Source: an uncultured Opitutia bacterium
GTDB taxonomy: Bacteria > Verrucomicrobiota > Verrucomicrobiia > Opitutales > UBA953
NCBI GenBank assembly: GCA_937874455.1
Contig: CALNBE010000242.1
Location: 1 to 13,420 of the forward strand
Length of the DNA: 13,420 nucleotides
Reading direction: 5' to 3'
Each line of letters opens with the position of its first letter. The stretch's first letter is position 1. Of this stretch, positions 5,306 through 10,598 are shown piece after piece. The notes below the pieces were generated by a model, which did no database searches, was not told the origin of the DNA, and worked only from the letters and a program-made list of their open reading frames with translations. A program made the position numbers and the translations under genes.

Positions 5306-7456
5306 TTAGGTACGGGCTGGAGCACGGGAGGCGGTCTCCACGATTTCCTTTAGCAAATTGGCCGGGACCTGTTCAAAGTTATTCGGCTCCATTGTGTAGG
5401 ATGCACGGCCTTTCGAGAGAGAACGGACATCCGTCGCATAGCCAAACATGGTCTGCAGTGGCACCATGGCGTCAATAGTGCAGACACCGTTGCGGGTTTC
5501 CATGTTTTGTATTTGTCCACGGCGGCGATTAAGGTCCCCCATGATATCCCCTTGATACTCCTCGGGAGTCACGACTTCCACCTTCATAATTGGTTCAAGT
5601 AAGATCGGGCCGCAATTCTTCATCGCCTCCTTAAAGGCAAAGATACCGGCCATTTTGAACGCCATTTCGTTGGAGTCGACTTCATGATAGGAGCCGAAAA
5701 CGATGCGGGCCTTGAAGTCGATCACTGGATAGCCAGCAACCGTACCATTGTTCGCCGCTTCCAAGATACCATCAGTGGTCGGCTTAATATATTCCTTGGG
5801 AATAACACCGCCCACGATTTCGTTGAGAACCTCCTGCCCCTTGCCAGGATTTGGCTCAAGAATAATTTCCGCGTGACCATATTGACCGCGTCCACCGGAC
5901 TGCCGGACAAATTTTCCAATCCCGCGAGCTTCCGAGGTAATCGTTTCACGATAAGAAATCTGCGGCTTGCCCGACTTGGCCTCCACCTTGAATTCGCGCT
6001 TCAGGCGATCCACGATGATATCCAAGTGCAATTCCCCCATCCCGGAAATCAGCGTTTGATTCGTTTCAGGATTGCTGGAAACTCGGAACGTTGGATCTTC
6101 GGCAGAAAGGCGCTGCAGACCGATCGACATTTTTTCCTGATCAGCCTTGGAATTTGGCTCAATCGCCATCGAAATCACCGGCTCAGGAAACGAGGGCGGC
6201 TCCAAAATGATATCTTCGTCACGAGTACACAGGGTGTCTCCAGTGATTATATCCTTGGGGCCGATCACGGCGCAAATATCACCAGAATAGGCGGCATCCA
6301 CCTCTTCACGGTCCATCGCTTTCAGCAAAATCAGTCGCGAGATACGCTCTGTTTTGCGATTACGTGGGTTATAAAGAGCGTCCCCCTTGCGCAAAATGCC
6401 CCGATACACACGGAAGAAAACCAACTGGCCAACGAACGGATCGGCCCAGAGCTTGAAACACAGCCCACAAACTTTGGCATTGTCATCTGGCGTGATACCA
6501 ATCTCCGTCTGACCATCATCAGTAAAGGCCTTCATCGGAGGAAGATCCAGAGGAGATGGCAGATAGTGCACCACCGCGTCCAAGACCATCTGAACACCCT
6601 TGTTTTTAAAGGAAGAGCCTGGAATGACCCCAATGAAATTCATCGAAATCGTGGCCTTCCGGATAGCAATACGAATTTCGTCCTCCGAGAGCTCCTCGCC
6701 ACCTAGGTATTTTTCTGCAATAACATCATCATAATCCGCAATTGCTTCAATGAGCTCCTCCCGATACTTCTGCGTATCCGCTTTCAGATCCTCAGGAATA
6801 CCCACAGTGTCATACTTCATTCCTCGCGGATCTTCTTCATCATAGACGTAGGCGACATTTTTCACCAGATCCACCAGCCCCTTGAAAGTTTCTCCGCTAC
6901 CGATCGGGATAAACAGCGGATGCGCATTTCCCCTCAACTTCTTTCGAATGTCCTCTACCGCCCGGAAGAAGTCGGCTCCAGTCCGGTCCATCTTATTGAT
7001 GTACGCGATGCGCGGCACATGATATTTGTTCATTTGCCGCCAGACAGTTTCAGATTGAGGCTGCACGCCAGCCACCGCGCAAAAAACCGCAATCGCTCCA
7101 TCCAGAACACGCAGAGAACGCTCGACTTCGGCGGTGAAGTCAACGTGCCCCGGCGTATCGATAATATTCAAACGCTGATCGATTCCAGCAAAAGGCCCTT
7201 CTTTGGTTCGCCATCCACAAGAAACAGCCGCTGCAGTAATTGTAATGCCACGTTCGCGCTCTTGCTCCATCCAATCCGTCACGGCAGTGCCTTCGTGAAC
7301 CTCACCCATCTTGTGAACAACTCCGGTATAAAAAAGGATTCGTTCGGACGTGGTGGTCTTCCCAGCGTCAATATGCGCGGCAATACCAAAGTTACGCGTG
7401 TATTCGAGCGGGAACTTGCGCTCCTTCGAGTTAGCGGATGAAAGGGATGTTGTCAT
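5306..7456 (-). CDS. fusA: Elongation factor G
   Basis: EF-G is the GTPase that moves tRNAs and mRNA through the ribosome and acts with RRF in recycling. The 716-aa product (E. coli 704) has all GTPase motifs: AHIDAGKTTT (27-36), switch I RGITI (69-73), DTPGH with the catalytic-site His104, NKMD (154-157), and GSSFKNKG (280-287). Later domains are canonical: RVYRGILRKGDALYN in domain II, RLSAEDPTFRVSSNPETNQT and SGMGELHLDIIVDRLKREF in domain III, RQSGGRGQYGHAEI in domain IV, and LEPIMKVEVVTPEEYQGDIM in domain V. The ATG at 7456 is preferred; an in-frame TTG at 7489 would add 11 unconserved residues. Genes rpsG and rpsJ flank it, and tuf is absent from its usual place next door. Confidence 0.98.
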   Translation of the reverse strand: MTTSLSSANSKERKFPLEYTRNFGIAAHIDAGKTTTSERILFYTGVVHKMGEVHEGTAVTDWMEQERERGITITAAAVSCGWRTKEGPFAGIDQRLNIIDTPGHVDFTAEVERSLRVLDGAIAVFCAVAGVQPQSETVWRQMNKYHVPRIAYINKMDRTGADFFRAVEDIRKKLRGNAHPLFIPIGSGETFKGLVDLVKNVAYVYDEEDPRGMKYDTVGIPEDLKADTQKYREELIEAIADYDDVIAEKYLGGEELSEDEIRIAIRKATISMNFIGVIPGSSFKNKGVQMVLDAVVHYLPSPLDLPPMKAFTDDGQTEIGITPDDNAKVCGLCFKLWADPFVGQLVFFRVYRGILRKGDALYNPRNRKTERISRLILLKAMDREEVDAAYSGDICAVIGPKDIITGDTLCTRDEDIILEPPSFPEPVISMAIEPNSKADQEKMSIGLQRLSAEDPTFRVSSNPETNQTLISGMGELHLDIIVDRLKREFKVEAKSGKPQISYRETITSEARGIGKFVRQSGGRGQYGHAEIILEPNPGKGQEVLNEIVGGVIPKEYIKPTTDGILEAANNGTVAGYPVIDFKARIVFGSYHEVDSNEMAFKMAGIFAFKEAMKNCGPILLEPIMKVEVVTPEEYQGDIMGDLNRRRGQIQNMETRNGVCTIDAMVPLQTMFGYATDVRSLSKGRASYTMEPNNFEQVPANLLKEIVETASRAPART

Positions 7457-7506
7457 AATTGAATAGTCGGCTGACGGAGCGAATGCCAAAGAACAAGGGT
7501 TCGTAA

Positions 7507-7980
7507 TTACCAGCGCAGGTGCGCAAACGCTCGGTTGGCCTGAGCCATCTTGTGCGTTTCTTCACGTTTCTTCACCACAGAACCCGTATTATTATAAGCA
7601 TCAATCACCTCCGCAGCCAGCGCTTCGGTCATCGGCATCCCCTTCCGAGCATTGGCAGCGGTAGCCAGCCAGCGAAACGCCATACTGGTCTGGCGCTCAT
7701 GAGAAATTTCCACAGGGACCTGATAGGTGGCGCCGCCAACGCGACGACTCTTGACTTCGAGCTTCGGGCGGCAGTTTTCCAACGCGCCGAGCAAAAGCTC
7801 AACCGGGTCGCCCTTTTCCAGCTTTTCGCTGACGCGCTCAATCGCGCCATAGACAATGGCCTGAGCTGCGGACTTTTTTCCGCGCTTCATCACAACATTG
7901 ATCAGCTGGCTGACCAGCGCACTGTCGTAGCGGGCATCAGGGAGATGCTGGCGCTTGGTGGCTCGACGACGACGGGACAT
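7507..7980 (-). CDS. rpsG: 30S ribosomal protein S7
   Basis: S7 nucleates assembly of the 30S head and contacts the E-site tRNA. The 157-aa product (usual 155-157) begins MSRRRRATKRQHLPDARYDS. It carries VSQLINVVMKRGKKSAAQAI, ENCRPKLEVKSRRVGGATYQ followed by VPVEI, and the C-terminal helices FRWLATAANARKGMPMTEAL and KKREETHKMAQANRAFAHLRW. The conserved Gly-Gly turn 'RRVGGATYQVP' is intact. The start is the ATG at 7980, 28 nt after rpsL, with a weak AAGAAG upstream. In E. coli S7 represses through a ~100-nt site between rpsL and rpsG; this gap is too short for that structure. Confidence 0.98.
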   Translation of the reverse strand: MSRRRRATKRQHLPDARYDSALVSQLINVVMKRGKKSAAQAIVYGAIERVSEKLEKGDPVELLLGALENCRPKLEVKSRRVGGATYQVPVEISHERQTSMAFRWLATAANARKGMPMTEALAAEVIDAYNNTGSVVKKREETHKMAQANRAFAHLRW

Positions 7981-8008
7981 ATCAATTCTTCTTTCTTTAA
8001 AAATCTAG

Positions 8009-8395
8009 TTACGCCTTCTTGGCTTCCTTGGGACGCTTCACGCCATACTTAGAACGGCTGCGGCGACGCTTCTCCACCCCCTGGCAGTCCAGCGGACCGC
8101 GGACGATGTGATAGCGAACACCGGGAAGGTCCTTCACACGGCCACCCCGCACCAACACCACGCTGTGCTCCTGCAGCTTGTGCCCTTCGTCAGGAATGTA
8201 GCTGATCACTTCGTCCCCAGTGGTCAGGCGCACCTTGGCAACTTTGCGCTGCGCAGAGTTCGGCTTCTTGGGAGTGCGAATCATCACTTGCACGCAAACG
8301 CCGCGCTTGAATGGTGAATTATTCAAGGCCGGCGACTTGGACTTGGTTTTTGGCTGAGTCCGAGGCTTGCGGACGAGTTGATTGATAGTGGGCAT
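8009..8395 (-). CDS. rpsL: 30S ribosomal protein S12
   Basis: S12 sits at the decoding centre and affects accuracy. The 128-aa product (E. coli 124) opens MPTINQLVRKPR. It contains TPKKPNS with Lys43 and Lys44, then GGRVKDLPGVRYHIVRG with Lys88 and Pro91, ending RSKYGVKRPKEAKKA. The residues whose change commonly gives streptomycin resistance (Lys43, Lys88, Pro91 by this count) are wild type. The usual PNSALRK reads PNSAQRK. It is the first gene of the joined str/S10 operon. The ATG at 8395 follows a 112-nt spacer after sppA, which is where a promoter is most likely. Confidence 0.98.
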   Translation of the reverse strand: MPTINQLVRKPRTQPKTKSKSPALNNSPFKRGVCVQVMIRTPKKPNSAQRKVAKVRLTTGDEVISYIPDEGHKLQEHSVVLVRGGRVKDLPGVRYHIVRGPLDCQGVEKRRRSRSKYGVKRPKEAKKA

Positions 8396-8507
8396 GGAAC
8401 CTAGAAAGTGGAGAAAAGAGTGAGCGGGGATACGGGTTTACCTAGTGCGTGCAAGTAAAATTCTTAAAAAAGTTCATTCTTTTGAAAATTTCTTCAAAAC
8501 CACGCCC
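8396..8507 (-). promoter_or_regulatory. AT-rich spacer before rpsL, likely str/S10 promoter region
   Basis: This non-coding gap separates the sppA stop from the rpsL ATG. Nearest sppA it is AT-rich and holds an inverted repeat. Nearest rpsL it has TTGCAC followed 16 nt later by TATCCC (minus strand), a poor promoter match. A strong operon should have a promoter here or upstream, so the assignment rests mainly on position. Confidence 0.4.
8480..8499 (-). repeat. Inverted repeat (7-bp arms, 6-nt loop) after sppA
   Basis: TTTTGAA and TTCAAAA form perfect arms around a 6-nt loop, 9 nt past the sppA stop. On the minus strand a run of six T follows about 9 nt downstream. The stem has only one G-C pair, so it would be a weak terminator; it may equally be part of the rpsL upstream region. 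Confidence 0.45.
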
Positions 8508-10325
8508 CTATTTGATTTCCAGCTGGTAGGGAAGCCGCGCATAAACCCCCCGGCGATCATTCATATTCCGCAACACTTCCCACTGCTGCAGCACCCGACG
8601 GTGGAGTTGATCAGCGGGGCTGAGAGCGACCGGGCCCTCGCCGTCCCCCTCTTGCAAACTTCGCGTAAAGGAACCCCACGCATCAAGTCGTTCGGGGTAT
8701 TGTTGCACCTGCGCATCCGCCGCGCCCGCAGCTTTCCGTACCTCAGCAACCGCCGCATCCATGCCACCCAACTCATCCACCAGCCCCAGGCGCAGGCCAT
8801 CAGCCCCCGTCCACACGCGCCCCTGGGCAATTTCCGCCACATGATAGCGCTTGAGATCACGTCCTTCGGCCACCTTGTTAAGGAAAGCTTCGTAAATCTC
8901 GTCAGTGTGCGCCTGCAACACCTGCAACGCCTTTTCATCTTTGGGTCGGTAAATGGAGGACATGTCCGCCAAGCTGGAGGTTTTGACACCGTCAAAATTA
9001 ACTCCAAACCCTTGTGCGAATTCCTGCACGTTGAACATCAAACCGAAGACTCCGATCGATCCGGTAATTGTTGTTTCTTCCGCGAAAATTTTGTTCGCGT
9101 ATGCGGAAATCCAATACCCACCACTGGCCGCCAACGAGCCCATCGACACCACCACAGGCTTCCCCGATTCAGCGAGCAGGCGCATTTCGCGTTGAATCAC
9201 CTCCGAGGCATAGGCTGATCCGCCGGGGCTGTTAACTCGCAACACCACGCCGACCACCGAGTCGTCCTGCCGCAACTTGCGCAGCTCTCCGGCCAGCCAG
9301 TGGCCACCGACCGTTCCGCTGCTTTCCCATCCATCCACGATCTCTCCTTCCGCATAAACAAGCGCCACTTTGCGTTGCTTGCCACCTGCCACCGCAAGCT
9401 TCCCTGCCGTTGCATAATCACGCAGATTGATCTGGGCAAAGGTTTCCATTTCCGAATCACTTCTCCCCTGCTTTTGCAGATGCGCGATGACCTCGTCTAG
9501 ATACGCATTTTTATCAACCAGTCCGCGTTCACGTGCCTGCTTTGCACTCAGAATCGCCTCATCATCAGCAATGCGCTGCAGCGCATCCACTGTCACGCCC
9601 CGCGCGGAAGAAATGTCCGCCAGCATCCGGCTCCAGATTCCTTGCAACAACACTTGCATTTGCTCGCGCGCCGGATCGCTCATTTTGCTTGAAAGAAAAG
9701 GCTCCACCGCAGACTTGTATTTGCCCACCTTGGTCGTCTGCACGCCAATGCCATACTTGCGCAGGGCATCCCCCCAATAGATGCTTTCCGAGGCCAAACC
9801 TCCTATCTCCAAGCTGCCGAAAGGATTCAAATAAATGGTGTCCGCAGCCGTCACCAAATAATAATCCTTCAAACTCGGCTGCTCCAGATACGCAATCACA
9901 GGTTTTCCGCTGGTCTTTTTGAAGTCCTCAATCGACCGCCTTACCGCCTCGATGGCCGCGTAGCCCGATCCATAATTTTCCGCGATCAGGCTACCGTGGA
10001 CAAACAACCCCGCAATTCGCGAATCCGCCTTCGCCCTTTGCACCGCTGTCATCAAATCCCACAATGCGATGCGCGGGGTCGCACCCGCCATCAGCAGAGA
10101 CGGAAGTCCCGCATCGTGCCGTTCCGGCGCATCACTAATGTTCATCGAGAGATCCAGCACCAAAAACGCTCGCTCCGGGACATCCCGCACTTTTCCCTTG
10201 CCCAAAGACACTGCCAACGAGACTAGAAAAACAGCACCGGCCAAGGTCACGAGTGATGCCGCGATCCCCAGCGCAAAAAGATTTCCCAGTAACGCGGCAA
10301 AGAGATTTTTTAAAAACGATTTCAT
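8508..10325 (-). CDS. sppA: Signal peptide peptidase SppA, 67-kDa type
   Basis: SppA is a membrane-anchored serine protease that degrades leftover signal peptides in the cytoplasmic membrane. The 605-aa product (E. coli 618) is the long type with two tandem S49 domains. An N-terminal anchor spans about residues 10-40. The first domain supplies the general-base Lys204 in VGKYKSAVEPF. The second has LRVNSPGGSAYASEVI and the nucleophile Ser401 in MGSLAASGGYWIS, followed by TITGSIGVFG. The Ser/Lys pair matches E. coli Ser409/Lys209, so the enzyme should be active. The start is the ATG at 10325, with no obvious Shine-Dalgarno sequence. It lies upstream of rpsL in the same direction and is divergent from the AsmA-like gene. 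Confidence 0.95.
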   Translation of the reverse strand: MKSFLKNLFAALLGNLFALGIAASLVTLAGAVFLVSLAVSLGKGKVRDVPERAFLVLDLSMNISDAPERHDAGLPSLLMAGATPRIALWDLMTAVQRAKADSRIAGLFVHGSLIAENYGSGYAAIEAVRRSIEDFKKTSGKPVIAYLEQPSLKDYYLVTAADTIYLNPFGSLEIGGLASESIYWGDALRKYGIGVQTTKVGKYKSAVEPFLSSKMSDPAREQMQVLLQGIWSRMLADISSARGVTVDALQRIADDEAILSAKQARERGLVDKNAYLDEVIAHLQKQGRSDSEMETFAQINLRDYATAGKLAVAGGKQRKVALVYAEGEIVDGWESSGTVGGHWLAGELRKLRQDDSVVGVVLRVNSPGGSAYASEVIQREMRLLAESGKPVVVSMGSLAASGGYWISAYANKIFAEETTITGSIGVFGLMFNVQEFAQGFGVNFDGVKTSSLADMSSIYRPKDEKALQVLQAHTDEIYEAFLNKVAEGRDLKRYHVAEIAQGRVWTGADGLRLGLVDELGGMDAAVAEVRKAAGAADAQVQQYPERLDAWGSFTRSLQEGDGEGPVALSPADQLHRRVLQQWEVLRNMNDRRGVYARLPYQLEIK

Positions 10326-10598
10326 GACTTAGTGATTTTCAAGGTATGGATTGGTAAAACAGTGAAGGCAAACTGCGCCACAAAAACGGGCGCGCCCGGC
10401 CCATGGCACTTCGTTTAATAAGTGTTAAAAACGTCGTTTGCCAGCCAGCCAACTTTAATCACACATTCGGATATTCCCGGGGAGAAGCGCTCGTGCCGGG
10501 ATGTAGCTCAAATAAAAACCCTGCTGGATCAGCGCATTGGCAGGGATCACGTTGCCTCTCAACGAAAATTGCAGGCTTGCGATCACCACATCCCCCGC
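10326..10598. other. Divergent intergenic region between sppA and the AsmA-like gene
   Basis: I see no gene in these 273 nt. It should hold the promoters for both flanking genes, but I find no pair of boxes good enough to name. It contains a 12-bp GC palindrome (listed separately) and a CCCGG/CCGGG inverted repeat (10476-10480 with 10496-10500). The frame of the downstream gene is open back to a stop at 10419, so its true start could lie upstream of 10599 if a non-ATG codon is used. Confidence 0.6.
10387..10398. repeat. 12-bp perfect GC palindrome
   Basis: CGGGCGCGCCCG is a perfect palindrome about 62 nt upstream of the sppA start. On the minus strand it is followed by TTTTTG. It could be an operator for the divergent genes or, less likely, a weak terminator. 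A GC-rich palindrome of this size can also arise by chance. Confidence 0.4.

Noticed and set aside
5684..6706. 340-codon plus-strand open frame opposite fusA
   Set aside because: Antisense to the conserved EF-G coding sequence, with no recognisable motif.
8445..9218. 257-codon plus-strand open frame across the rpsL spacer and the end of sppA
   Set aside because: Almost entirely antisense to sppA, without recognisable features.
10343..10371. Possible sppA promoter TTGCCT-17 nt-CATACC on the minus strand
   Set aside because: Only 4 and 3 of 6 positions match, and the transcript would start too close to the ATG for a ribosome site.
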